From Suillus spraguei (taxonomy: Eukaryota; Basidiomycota; Agaricomycetes; Boletales; Suillaceae): a stretch of DNA of 64,000 nt. The first letter of the stretch is position 1. Each line of letters starts with the position of its first letter. Positions 34,946 to 46,107 of this stretch are shown one piece after another. Location: contig JABCPU010000028.1 of the NCBI GenBank assembly GCA_016800925.1, forward strand, positions 124,001 through 188,000, written 5' to 3'. Below the pieces are notes generated by a model that worked only from the letters and a program-made list of their open reading frames with translations, was not told the DNA's origin and ran no database searches. The translations under genes and the position numbers were made by a program.

Positions 34946-36443
34946 CTAGAGTCTGGGCTTTCTAAATCCACCAAGAGTCTGGTTTTGGATGATGGCTAGC
35001 AAAGCATACAAGGTTTCAATACGCTGTGTGGCAGATATCAGCTATGATAGTAGCGACGGCGAACACTGCTTACTGGCACATCTACCCCCACTTCCTTGGC
35101 CATTCGGACCACCTCTCCAAGAATCACCTCCACTTCGATCGGCAACCCGTTCTGGACATCAAGGAGCATGCTCGGGAGAGCTGTATGAGCAGGGTCTCTG
35201 TGTACCTTTGCAGTACGTAATATAACATCGTCAATAAGTGAAGAAGGTAGACCATCATCGTTATCCGGATAGCCCAATGCACGCCCTAAAAAACAGGTAA
35301 GACATGCGAAGAGAGGTCATACAGTTCGAAATCACCAAGGGTAATCATCTCTTGTAAAATTGCACGTAGGACAGGAATAACATCAGGTGCTGTCTGAGGT
35401 GCAATGTAAGGACTGTACGATTGGCCCTCCTTAGGTGGAGGTCGGAATATCGCTGCAGGACAAGACCCGGTGAGGGTTGAAAAGGAAGAGAATGCAACAT
35501 TCCAAAATGTCTTGGCGAATTTCTTGCGCTGGATCTCTGTTGCAACAGTCACTTCTGAACCTCCTGTTTCAAGCATGGTTCCAAGGTCTGTCAAAACAGC
35601 TTTTTCTTCAGGAGAATTAATAGTTGTCAGGTAGTCTCCATGTCTGTACATTCCAATGGTAATACGATCCTATGTCCGCACAAAATCAATGTGAAAAAAT
35701 CCGGAAGAGTTGAGTGAACTATCTTTGCTCACAAAGTGGTTGTGATCGACTACATTCTTCTCCACTAAATTCGTTCCAATCCATACAACAGTGCTGATGA
35801 TCTTTGGTTCACCTTGGTTGAGAGCCTTGGCGCTATGATACAAGTCTCGCTCCACTCCAGTCCATTTTGGAGCAAGACGTAAGTGGGCTGAAGGTGCCTT
35901 TCACTGTACGGACTAGAAAGTAGCGGTTCCAGGATACGAGATGTTGTTATCACCTCTGGAATCGCCTTGGTTGTTAGGATTACATAGGAATACGGCCTGT
36001 CAGCAGCTTCTGCTACTGACGATACCACTACAATCCCAAAGATGATTCAACAGTGGTAGTCACCGCAAGGAATATATTGGTCTTGCTTACGACGGTAAGG
36101 TTTCCAGCTCTCATGAGTGCCATACTTTTTGCTCCTGATGTTCATGCCCTTGGCTAGAGTCAGATTAGCTTCAAAGTCGAATCTCGATGAGACGACACAG
36201 CAATTCACCATTGACAACGTCATAGTTACTTCGGGCAACAGCAGTGACCCGTGCGAGCTTACTACTCTGAAGGATGTAGCCATCTACGAGTAAGATCAGT
36301 GTCAGTACTATTAAATGAAGTCACTATTGGTGGTTAGGAAGAATAACTTCAACGATGATTAAGCTTCAAGTTGCTCGTGACTTACAGATTGTTCCAACTG
36401 CTCCCAGGCCAACGAGCAAGACGTCCTTTACATTTGCAGGCAT
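34946..36443 (-). CDS. Ketopantoate reductase-like (PanE/ApbA) protein, copy B, one frame fault
   Basis: Seven exons: 36443-36386, 36283-36209, 36153-36091, 36027-35733, 35669-35336, 35285-35074, 35023-34946. The N-terminus VKDVLLVGLGAVGTI is the Rossmann GxGxxG that binds NADPH. ARSNYDVVN, YSYVILTTKA and YVLLQNG follow the ApbA pattern. The C-terminal helical domain contains KFAKTFWNVAFSS, LPSMLLDVQNGLPIEVE and RIETLYALLA. The family reduces 2-dehydropantoate to pantoate (coenzyme A pathway) or related keto acids; agaricomycetes have many paralogs, so the true substrate is open. The exon sum of 1115 nt is one short. At 35857-35858 the sequence has CTGGAGTGG where CTGGGAGTGG would keep NGLGVERDLYHS in frame; copy A is in frame there. 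Confidence 0.75.
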
Positions 36444-36958
36444 TTCACATGTAACGAGTCTAAGGACAGGCACCAGTCACGACTGGCAGTTGCGGGGTAG
36501 TAAGTACTTTGTCTCTCACTGGCAAAGTCTCACGATCTCACGGGCTGCCGCAGGCCGCGGCGCTTCAAGCTCAAGCCACGTCCTTCTCTTGCTGTACCCG
36601 CCAGTGCAATGATCTGGAAAAGTCTTGGAGTCCCTTTGAGAAACGAGATAAATCACAACTATAGTTCATGTGAGTGGTTAGTACTGTTACTTGTTAGTGT
36701 CCTGCTGGTTCTCAGGAAATTTCTGGCAGTGGCTCTCCTAGCCTTACCACACTAGACTATAGCACACTCGGTCCCAGGTGGGTTTGGTTGATAAGTCGAC
36801 CAACAACGTTGTCATTTCACCTGTGCTAATGTTAATTGCGTACGGAAAACATTCGTTTACGAGCGTGGACCGTCGAGACACAGAATACCAAGAGCAATAT
36901 TCACCGCGAAAAGGTATCCGGGCTCATACTGGCAGTATCACTATACAATCAACCATCT

Positions 36959-37306
36959 TTATTGAATCAGCCCTCCATGTATCATCTTATCTGGAGTCAC
37001 ACATCCGAGATTGTTAATACTGCTAATTAACGAGACTGCGACGTCAAGAAGCGGAATCAGCGCTGGTACTATGGTGTCAGCAAGCGCCCAGAGCCCACTG
37101 GAAGGGTCGAATACTTCAATGTTCCATCGACAGGAAGCAGTAAACGAGAGCGGCGCAGCGTCGCCTTCAAGAGCTGAGTGATAAGTCAGCTCGCAGATAA
37201 CCTTATCCAAGCTGTTGATGAAGAGGATGTTTTTTTTCGCTAAGGGAATGATGTACTTGCTTATAGTGCCCGCAGCTGATTCATTCACCCGCCGCGACGT
37301 TGCCAC
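36959..37306 (-). CDS. Unrecognised gene of the duplicated segment, copy B
   Basis: An open frame of 115 codons contains AAGTISKYIIPLAKKNILFI, ICELTYHSALEGDAAPLSF and VFDPSSGLWALADTIVPAL. It is shared, in damaged form, with 27990-27598, and copy B is cleaner, which suggests a once-real protein. Further exons may lie upstream at 37523-37320 (LFVEDIINLKKLRHLIV), but I found no certain splice join. There is no signal peptide, helix or motif that names a family. Confidence 0.4.
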   Translation of the reverse strand: MATSRRVNESAAGTISKYIIPLAKKNILFINSLDKVICELTYHSALEGDAAPLSFTASCRWNIEVFDPSSGLWALADTIVPALIPLLDVAVSLISSINNLGCVTPDKMIHGGLIQ

Positions 37307-37368
37307 ATTAGCGAATTTTTCAACTGTTCTCGCGCCGAGGAATAGAAAGAATCTTTCTGCAGAACGGG

Positions 37369-37613
37369 ATTACATGCCGAGCTCGAGTTGTACGAGCTTC
37401 TTGACTTACAATCAAATGTCGGAGTTTCTTCAAGTTGATAATGTCCTCGACGAATAGATTTATTGTTGTTTTGATGTATCGCACAATATTGTACGTTGTA
37501 TAGTGAATTTTGATGTCGAACATGAAGCAGATGATGTAGAAGGTCTGATATAGTCAATACATTATGGGCAGTCTGTTTAATATCGTAGTATAATTAATAA
37601 CCATTTGTTGGCG
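37369..37613. other. Short intergenic stretch
   Basis: Possible 5' exon of the unknown duplicated gene at 37523-37320; otherwise nothing. Confidence 0.3.
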
Positions 37614-38983
37614 CTACGCTTCACGGTAGAATGACCGCATACTCCCAGTCTTCCGAGTAGCAAATGGTGATATGGGAGGGTAGGTACAAGTATCCTCGGT
37701 GATATCAATCTGGACTGGTGCAAAGGTCACCGTAGGACTTGATGATTTGTCAAAATGTGTGCCTATGTTAGTCAGGCCAAGGCCAAGACGGGTGATGATA
37801 AGAAGAGGCGTCGTGGTCTAGGACAATGTGAGACGAGAAGAAGATAAGCATAAGGTGCCTACAGCAACTTGAACAGCGACATTGAATGTCATAAAACCAG
37901 ATGGGCTGCCAATTACATCCAGAATGAACACTATGAGAGTGCAGCCGGCTATAATTGCACCGGACTCGATGACGGTAAACATGGCAGCCTTGTATGCACT
38001 GCGGCCAGTTAAATCGGATACTTCTCGTCCCGCGAGCCAAAGACGATACGCAATTCCGAATGTGATACATGTGTTGAGAAAAAGACCCAACGACCAACTG
38101 GCTTTGCCGAAGGCTTGGACATTATGTGAGAAGAGATGCTCGTTAGGCTGAGCTATCAGAAACACGGCTACAATAGCACAAGCTACGCAGAGACGATAGA
38201 GAATCTTAGCACTTGATCTGAGAACGAAGCAAAATTAGAAGGCCTACCGATGTGTGCAGCTTCAAAAATCAACTAGCGATACAGACATCTATAAGACAGA
38301 TGTGATAAGTAGGATGGAAAGATATCTTACCGAGGGGATGGCAAACTTCCAGTTGTGGTTCCAAACAACGTAAAGCCTCCAGATCTATTATTGTGCATGT
38401 TACTCCAATATCTCAACAAGCCAAATGTCACTCACTAGCAGCAAATCTTGAGCGAGTACCTGGAAGGAAGAACGATGAAGAGCGGATGAGGCCAGAAACA
38501 TGGTGGTACGTACATTGGAGACAAACAATGCCAAATTCGTCAACATAAGTCTTGTTGGCGCGACAACGTACATGCTGCTTCCATTAGGGGTGGACGTTAT
38601 GGAAGAATTTGTGAATCCCTGCAAGGACAGAAGAAGGGAGATGACGTTGTGTGCTGTTGCGACTAGAATGTGGAAAATACACGACACGAAAAGGGCCCTG
38701 AACAGGAGCTAAGTGCCAATGAGCAATTGGTGATTGTCTCGAATCACGAACCTATGCGACTTTTTGTCCCGATTCGTCAAGATATATATGCATACACCAA
38801 AAAGCACGCAGCTGTCAATGAATGACAATGAGCATAAAGCTTTCCCCGAATATCTGAACCCACTTGATTCCTGCGAATGAGTTTAGAATCCGATGTCCAC
38901 GCTCGTTACTCAGAGGAATGCATACCGTAAACCATACTTTCAAACCATACTGAGATTATAAACATACGGTCAAGGGCAGTCAT
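37614..38983 (-). CDS. Seven-helix fungal membrane protein with a 7-nt microexon
   Basis: Start MTALDRMFIISVWFESMVYG at 38983. Exons 38983-38936, 38870-38864 (7 nt), 38811-38752, 38697-38514, 38459-38436, 38394-38341, then 38217-37863 and 37817-37614. Hydrophobic helices include CVLFGVCIYIL, FVSCIFHILVATAHNVISL, WSLGLFLNTCITFGIAYRLW and SGAIIAGCTLIVFILDVIG. The segment LLIWRLYVVWNHNWK is typical of the agaricomycete family of predicted seven-helix proteins of unknown role. The C-terminus is soluble (KTGSMRSFYREA). The join between 38341 and 38217 is not clean: a small exon (about 38274-38250, LIFEAAHI) probably belongs there and one base may be missing. All other joins are GT-AG and in frame. 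Confidence 0.7.
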
Positions 38984-39150
38984 TTTCGCCTGTCATAGTC
39001 AGAGTGAATGCTCGGTGAACGGAACTCGGCGTCTTATAACTTATCGGTGTGCCTTGTTGTGTCTTAAACCTGCCACTGTCTCAGAGATATTGACACAATA
39101 CCGGCAACTGACGAAACAATGGGAAAGTTAATATGCTTTTCGATTTGTAT

Positions 39151-39405
39151 TTATTTTTTGTGGTGGTGTTTCGGGAAAGAGTTGTCTTTGTTATTGTGGG
39201 TTGCAACGTTGGACTTGAATGCGAAGTTGCTGTGACCCGGTGTGGGCTCGCCATGATCGGGAGGCTTGTAGACACGTACGCGTACAGGGAGAAGCTTGGC
39301 TGGAGAAGGCAGGCAGAGATATGAACCATACTGCTCTGCCGTCTGCGCATACATTAATTGTGTAAAGCCTGGAGTGCCGTTGACGTCGTCATTGATACTC
39401 ATCAC
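39151..39405 (-). CDS. Possible small gene divergent from Argonaute
   Basis: An 84-codon open frame starts MMSINDDVNGTPGFTQLMYA and ends with a Lys/His-rich tail (PKHHHKK). It has no recognised domain. It would share a 220 bp promoter region with the Argonaute gene. It may equally be chance; the opposite strand has a similar-length frame. Confidence 0.25.
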   Translation of the reverse strand: MMSINDDVNGTPGFTQLMYAQTAEQYGSYLCLPSPAKLLPVRVRVYKPPDHGEPTPGHSNFAFKSNVATHNNKDNSFPKHHHKK

Positions 39406-39628
39406 ATTTTCTCTTGACCCGAAGCTATGACTTACATAAGTAATTAATTAAGTTTTATGTAATTCCAATATGAACGTGATGAGATTCCACAAGCTCACGT
39501 GATCTGAAGCAGAGTACAAAAAGCCTCCTTTTTGGCGCTTGTAGCATGGTCCTTGTACTAATCCCCCACGTTGCAATACTGAGCACACAGAGACGAGCCC
39601 TACACATCGTAGTAAACGTACCATAAAC

Positions 39629-42600
39629 ATGGCTTCCAGAGGCGATCGAGGACGGGGTGGCTTCGACAGAGGGAGGGGGGGACGAGGAAACCCTATTCCC
39701 AGCGACCGGGGACGGAACTCACCCTCTGGCTTTCGTGGCGCTGACCGCGGTGGCAGGGGTGGGTTCGACGGAGGGAGGGGTGGACGAGGAAGCCCCATTC
39801 CCAGTGACCGGGGACGGAACTCACCCTCTGGATTTCGTGGTAGTGACCGTGGTGGTGGCAGGGGCGGTGACCGTGGTGGTCGAGGGTTCGACAGAGGCAG
39901 GGGAAGGGGCTTCGGTGCTCCAAGAGAACAAGGCGGGTCAGTGCAATGTTAACATTTGGAACAGTGCCATGCTCGAATTTCGCTCACTCAAACCCTATAC
40001 AGTGTATTTCTCGAGAACCAACCAGCTACCGTCGACGCTCGAGTGGCTGACAACTCTGATAGGGCGCTCGTAGCTCGTTTGCAAAACACTCAGCTTGGGA
40101 ATGACCCTGATAGTATGCCCTTGCGCCCAGACTTTGGCACTGTCGGGGTGCCAATCAAACTTCGCACCAATTTTTTTCCTGTGCGCGTTCCCAAGGGACC
40201 GCTCTATGAATATGATGTCGCAATCACGCCTGCTGCTGGAACAGCTACTCGCCGCGTCAAGCGTCGCATATTTGAGCTCGCAGAGCAGACCGCTGCGTGG
40301 CAACAGTCTGGGATGCGTGGCACCGTCGCACACGACAGCAGTGCAAAGCTTATATCGGCCCGTGTGCTAGCACAGCCTCTTACCATCAAAGTACCATATT
40401 ATGACGATGACCAAGCCGGGCCTCCAGAAAAGGGTGGGAAAGAATACACACTCACAATCAAGTTCATTCAGGAAATCAACACACAGGATCTCGTGAGGTG
40501 AAGTAGGTCATATGTTTCAAAAATCTCTCTTACGTATATCTTGCAGTTACTTGAATGGGGATAACCAGTATCGGAACTACAACACCCTTCCAGTTATCTC
40601 CGCCTTGAATCTCATTCTTGCCGCGCATCCATTGCGCAGCGGCATCAGAGTTGGTCAAGATCGCTACTTCTTCCGCTCTGCCGCTGTTCCATCAAATCTT
40701 GGCGGCGGTTTAGAAGCATGGAAAGGCTTCTACTCTTCTGTGCGCCCAGCTCATCGGCAGCTGATGGTGAACGTCAATGTCTGCACCACAGCGTTCTATA
40801 CCCCTGGAAATCTTGCGGTGCAGATGATGGCATTCAGCGACTCCAGTTTCGGCGCACGAATGGAAGCGTTCTGTAAGAGCGTCAGGGTCAAAGCTACCCA
40901 TCTTGGCTATCGAAAGACCGTCAAGTGTCTTGCCCGTCAGAACGCACGCCAGTACACCTTCCCGTGCGATGAACTTGGAGGAAGCGTCACAGTAGAGCAG
41001 TACTTCTCGCGGAGTGAGTATTGTGTTATCTCCTCCAAATTCTGACGTTGTATCTTTCATAGAATATCATATTAAGTTGAAGTACCCTGAGCTACCTCTT
41101 GTTGATGTCGGGGGGCAAAAGAAGAATTACCTGCCAGCCGAAGTTTGCGAAATTCTTCCGGACCAGCCTTTCCGTGGCAAGCTTACCGATGAGCATACTG
41201 CAGCTATGATAACAGTCGCGTGCCAACCACCCAATGTCAATGGCAACGCTATCGTGAACAACGGTCTCAAAGAACTTGGGTTTGTAAACCCAGGGCCTAC
41301 ACTCGGTTCATTCGGCGTGTCCATTGGGCCTAACATGGCAGTTGTCCCCGCCCGGATCCTGCCGAAACCTGGACTCAAGTATGCCAACAACGTATCGCCC
41401 GCAGTTGATGAGAGAGCTTCGTGGAATTTGCGGGACATTCGTTTTTCTGTGGGTGCGCCCCTAGAGAAGTGGGCTGTCCTGCTCATTGGCGATCGCGGCC
41501 GGGACGAGTTTCGGGGACCTCAAGATCCTGAACTTCGTACCGTTATCAACGGGTTCATGGCGATGTGCAGGAAAAGCGGGATGCGTGTGTCAAATGAACA
41601 GCCCCCGGTTGTGGCCGCAAACCTCCCGTCACAAGACAGGCAAGATCCGCTTAGGAAGAAAGCCATTGCAAGTATACGGGAGAGTCTGATTCAGTTGCGT
41701 CCAAAGCCGTCTTTGGTGTTCGTGATGCTATCAAACGGCGACAAGAACATTTACGAAGGACTGAAACACCTATGCGACGTCTACCTCGACGTCGCCACTG
41801 TATGTGTGCACGTGGGCAAGATTAGGAAGGAGAAGGGGCAACCGCAGTATTTCGCAAATGTGGCCTTGAAGGTGAATATGAAAATGGGCGGCGTCAACCA
41901 TAAACTCGATGAAAACACGGGTCAATGGCTCTCCAGCGAGCCAACTATGGTAGTTGGAATGGATGTAACCCACCCTGGTCCTGGGAGCGCAAGAGGAACA
42001 CGTGAGTGCTACATTTGCATTTTTTGAATGAGTGATCATTCCTTCGACAAAGCCTCGATTGCCGCAGTAGTTGCAAGCGTGGACAATCATTTTTCCCAAT
42101 ACCCTGCAAGTCTTGAAATCCAGGAGTCGCGGAAAGAGGTATGAACTTCAAGGCAGCTCCTTTTTTTTTTTAACCAATAATGACCTACCTAGATGATTAC
42201 CAATCTCAAGGAGATGATGGTAGCGAGGCTTCAACTTTTCCGGCAACGTAGCAAGCTATTACCTAAACGCGTACTAGTTTATCGCGATGGCGTTTCTGAG
42301 GTGCGATTTCTCCGCTGCGAGGCTAGGTGCATATTGCTCATGCTAAATTTAGGGGCAATTCAACATTGTTCGAATGGAAGAGCTTCCGGAGATAGTGAAA
42401 GCCTTCCATACCTTTGATCAACCAAAGAAGCCTTATCGCCCCCAGCTGACTATTGTAATTTGTGGCAAGAGGCATCATACCAGATTCTATCCCACCGAAC
42501 GGAAGGATGCTGCAAATGACGGCAATCCAAAGCCTGGGACAGTAGTTGATCGTGGGGTCACGGCAGTATATGACTTCGACTTCTTCCTCCAAGGTGATTT

Positions 42601-42992
42601 TTGTTCCCTGAAGCAACGTTTATTCAGTTACGTGAATGCTTTTTGCAGCCCACGGTGGTTTACAGGGTACGACGAAGCCGACCCACTACTATGTCGTTCA
42701 TGATGAAATTGGGTTCGGATCGGACAGTCTTCAGGGCCTTACGAATGCCCTGAGCTACATGTTCGCGCGTGCTACTAAGGCCGTGAGCCTTGTATCCCCC
42801 GCATATTATGCTGATGTGGCGTGCGAGCGTGGGCGATGCTACTTGCGGAAGCTCCTCCAGGGCCAAATTGGGGATGGCACAACGGCTAGCGGTAGTGCCA
42901 GCACCAACGAACAAGATGTTATGCGGGAAGCACAGGCACTCTGGCGCAGCGGTGTCTCCAAGAACTTGAAGGACACCATGTTTTACTTGTGA
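39629..42992 (+). CDS. Argonaute (RNA silencing effector, slicer-type)
   Basis: Eight exons (39629-39936, 40003-40497, 40547-41013, 41063-42001, 42053-42138, 42193-42300, 42353-42593, 42649-42992) give 995 residues; 2988 nt is exactly in frame. Residues 1-103 are an RGG-rich arm with a duplicated 34-residue unit. The N domain (FGTVGVPIKLRTNFFPVRV), linker and PAZ follow. The MID/PIWI half has LVFVMLSNGDKNIYEGLKHL. Catalytic residues are visible: Asp in VVGMDVTHPG (about 724), Glu in the IVRMEELPE or nearby segment, Asp in VYRDGVSEGQF (about 797, split by an intron after SE), and His in THYYVVHDE (about 893). It ends in FYL, near the usual FYM/YFA terminus. Family members bind small RNAs 5' phosphate-first and cut or silence complementary RNA. 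Intact; all introns GT-AG. Confidence 0.95.
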
Positions 42993-44650
42993 TCATGCGT
43001 ATCTACTTTCTTTTTGACTACTAATCGCCATGGGCGCTCAACGTTAACAGCTATCACTCTCGAGTTTTGTCTGCTGCCGAAATGCTTGATTTCATGTTTA
43101 GATATGTAGATTGATAGATCTCCTGTAATATACAAACCGTATCTCGTTGAAGCTATATATTTTCTTGGATAACCTTATGAACTGTTCAGAGCAAAAGTTC
43201 AAGTACTTTCGAGCACCACCGATGTGGGTATACAGACGACGGCCCCACTTCGAGTTCCATTCAAATGTCTAAATTTAGAATGCGATACTATGTATTCGTA
43301 GCGGCGTGAGCAGATCCCCAATTCGATAGACAACGGACGGCCCGATATAGCACTAAAGACGGCACTGGAGTCAGGAATCGGAGTACGCCAGATACATATC
43401 ACACAAGATTGAGTGCATGAATTTTGATGAGTACAGGAACTGCAGAGTGTGATCACAGCGAGCTAAATTGCATATAGATGAGCGGACATACGACCAAGTC
43501 CGAGAGAAATGGACACCCAAGGGGCAGAGAAGCAGCGGCCAATCGTGTGATGATGATAGCATCATCATCAATAGAAGCCAGAAACGAAGGGGGGCATCCA
43601 CACTATGTGTTCTATTAATATCTCTGCCACAAGCAACGTGTGGCATTTTCTTGGGCAGCAGGGCGAGAGTTGAACAGATAGACAATTCAACAGATGCTGA
43701 AAAGTCTGAAAGTTGACGACGTAGATGGGTGAAATGATCTAGACGCAAGCACCCTTGAGGCGGACCTCTAGATGAGTTCGGGTAGTATGGAGCAGCTAGG
43801 GCAGTAGGATTCTCTTTATACCTTACTTCCGGATAAGAAAACCAACGAGGCTACTGCGAGAGAAGAGTCGACTCCACAGATGATGGAGCGGCTACGTGAT
43901 AAGAGAGAATACACTACCTGAGTGCTCAAATCTGCACGAGAATATGACATGGTCACGGCGTCGGTACGGGTGTCAATACCTATGCCATCAAATAGAACGG
44001 ACACAGTACGTGTGCAAGAGCCATATCAAAAACGAGAAATGAGAGAGCGAACTGTAATCAGAAGCGAGGATACAACAAGGGATATGTGGGGTAATTCAAC
44101 AAGTATGGGAGTCGACAGTCATAGAATTCGAGAACCCGGGGGTTTGTACTGGCGAGTTTTTTTCACAAACTTCTCGCCAGACTGTTGAAATTCATGAAAA
44201 ATCGAGTACAAAGAGAGTACTAACACAGAGTACTTACAAATGTAGTAGAAAAAAGAAAGAAGCTCCCGCGCTGGCAGTAGGTACGTTTTCATCCTATACT
44301 CTACTACTTAACCCTCTGAGCTCTCTAGACTCTGAATCGAGCTAATGCTTGGTCCCAGTCCAACCACTGTTTAGCTGACCTCGCTGCCTCGCGTCAGACA
44401 AAGTTGGACTGCGCGATGACAACGCCGGTTATATGGGTATTTGTAAATTCCTGCTACCTGCGATCAAAAGCAAAACCTCTTGCTACATTTTACCTGGAAG
44501 TCGAATTCTTGCACTCGTGTTGACTCGGACCGCAACTGTTTTGTCATCGCTTTTTCGAAGGGATACGTGGCTAAGGTACCCAACTCTGCCACCTGTTCAC
44601 TAGCACATATATAATGGGCCACTAAGCATGGCATTACTTCCTAGTGAGCC
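42993..44650. other. Intergenic with a small repeat
   Basis: No gene supported. 43196-43285 recurs at 46949-47055 (GTTCAAG..CTTYCGAGCA; CACTTCGAGTTCCATTC; AATGTCTAAATTTAGAATGC). A TATA box at 44605-44615 belongs to the dead protease downstream. Confidence 0.45.
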
Positions 44651-46107
44651 ATGTTCCCCGCTGCATCCTTATTGACCCTTCTCCTGACTTTGTCAATCAC
44701 GGGACCGCCCTTTGAAGTTCGCAATTCACCCACCACCCTCCCCATTACCAGGAGGTTAAAATTCTGCAATGGTACTGTTAACCTCTTGCAGCATGATAAG
44801 CTCGCGTAGCGGCCCTTAGAGATTCCAGCGCACGCGGCCATGCTGGTAGCACTCCTGTGACAAACAATGATTCAAACTATATCTCTGCAGTTCGCGTTGG
44901 CAATTCCCCACAACCTGTAAGTTCAATGCTGAGAAAACATGCAGTTGCTAATGTATTATTGAAGACAACTTGATTGTCGACACCGGTAGCTCGAACACAT
45001 GGGTTGGCGCTTCCACTAAGTACGTGGTAACAAGCACCAGCATAAACACTAGTCAGCCTGTGGCATCCGGTTACGGCGGTTCTGCCTTCTTTTTTGGTAT
45101 AACACACCAATATCATAAGTTGAAAATACTTACGATCAGTATCTATAAGAACTGAGTACCTCGACACCGTCACTCTCGGTAGTGGGCTCACCATCACCAA
45201 TCAGTCGATTGGTGTTGCTTCTAATTCGTCGGGCTTTACTGGTGTTGACGGTATTCTGGGCATCGGGCCTGTAGACTTGACAGAGTGTATTCTAACAGAT
45301 TTACCGACGACGACGATCCCGACTGTCACTGACAACCTGTACAGCCAAGGCACCATTCCTCAGGACGTTGTCAGTGTCTTTTTCGAGCCCAGTAGTTCAC
45401 AGGCAAAGACCAAAGGAGAGCTCACCTTTGGTGGAACTGACGCTGCCAAGTACACCGGCGACATTGCATACACGTAAGCTACCTCAGCCCCTACTAGGTC
45501 GATCCACACTAATAGTAATTGTTTTGTTTTAGCCCTATGGCCACCGACAACCTTGCATCGACTTATTGGAGTATCGACAAGAGCATCACCTATGGTTCCA
45601 CGACGACCTTGTCCTATACTGCTGGTATCGTCGATACTGGCACCATCTTCATCTTAATTGCCACTGGTGTGTATCTAGAGTGCAGCGAGCTTTGATGGTT
45701 TAATCAGCATTCGATATATGCCTTCATCAAGTATCAGTCTGCAACTGGTGCCACTTTGGATACAGCTACTGATTATCTCATGGCTTCCTTTGCAAATTAT
45801 GCTGCCCTCAAGAAGCTGGACTTCCATATTGGTACGCCACTTTTGTCAGCCTCGACACCCCTTGTTCAGCATTTTGCACAGGAAACCTGATCTCTCACTC
45901 CTAACGCCCAAATCTGGCCTTGTTCCCTCAATTCCGATATTGGTGGTAGTAGCGATGTCATATATCTGGTCGTCAATGACCTTGGCAGGCCCAGTGACAG
46001 TGGGCTTGACTACGCATTCCTACAGCGCTTCTACTCTGTGTTCGATACCACTTATTCCCGCGTCGGTTTTACCAGAACCTTGTTCACTAATGCCACCACC
46101 AACTAAC
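44651..46107 (+). pseudogene. Second aspartic protease copy, inactivated
   Basis: A relative of the protease at 7399-8892. The signal peptide start, both catalytic motifs (NLIVDTGSSNTWVGA at 44970; GIVDTGTIF at 45620) and long blocks (GFTGVDGILGIGP, GELTFGGTDAAKYTGDIAYT) remain. The propeptide has a stop after LLQHDKLA at about 44808. Exon 2/3 joining lacks a clean donor, and a TGA follows the acceptor near 45890 before AQIWP. The end of the coding frame (FTNATTN, stop at 46105) is kept. The second motif is changed to DTGTI from DTGST. It probably no longer makes an enzyme. A TATA box (CATATATAATGGGC, 44604) matches that of the other copy. Confidence 0.8.

Larger units (their letters stand above)
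34869..37368. repeat. Segmental duplication copy B
   Basis: Matches 25567-28033 in direct orientation 9.3 kb away. Here the two genes are better preserved. Confidence 0.8.

Noticed and set aside
43922..44188. An 88-codon plus-strand ORF before the dead protease
   Set aside because: Charged low-complexity reading with no family resemblance; likely chance.
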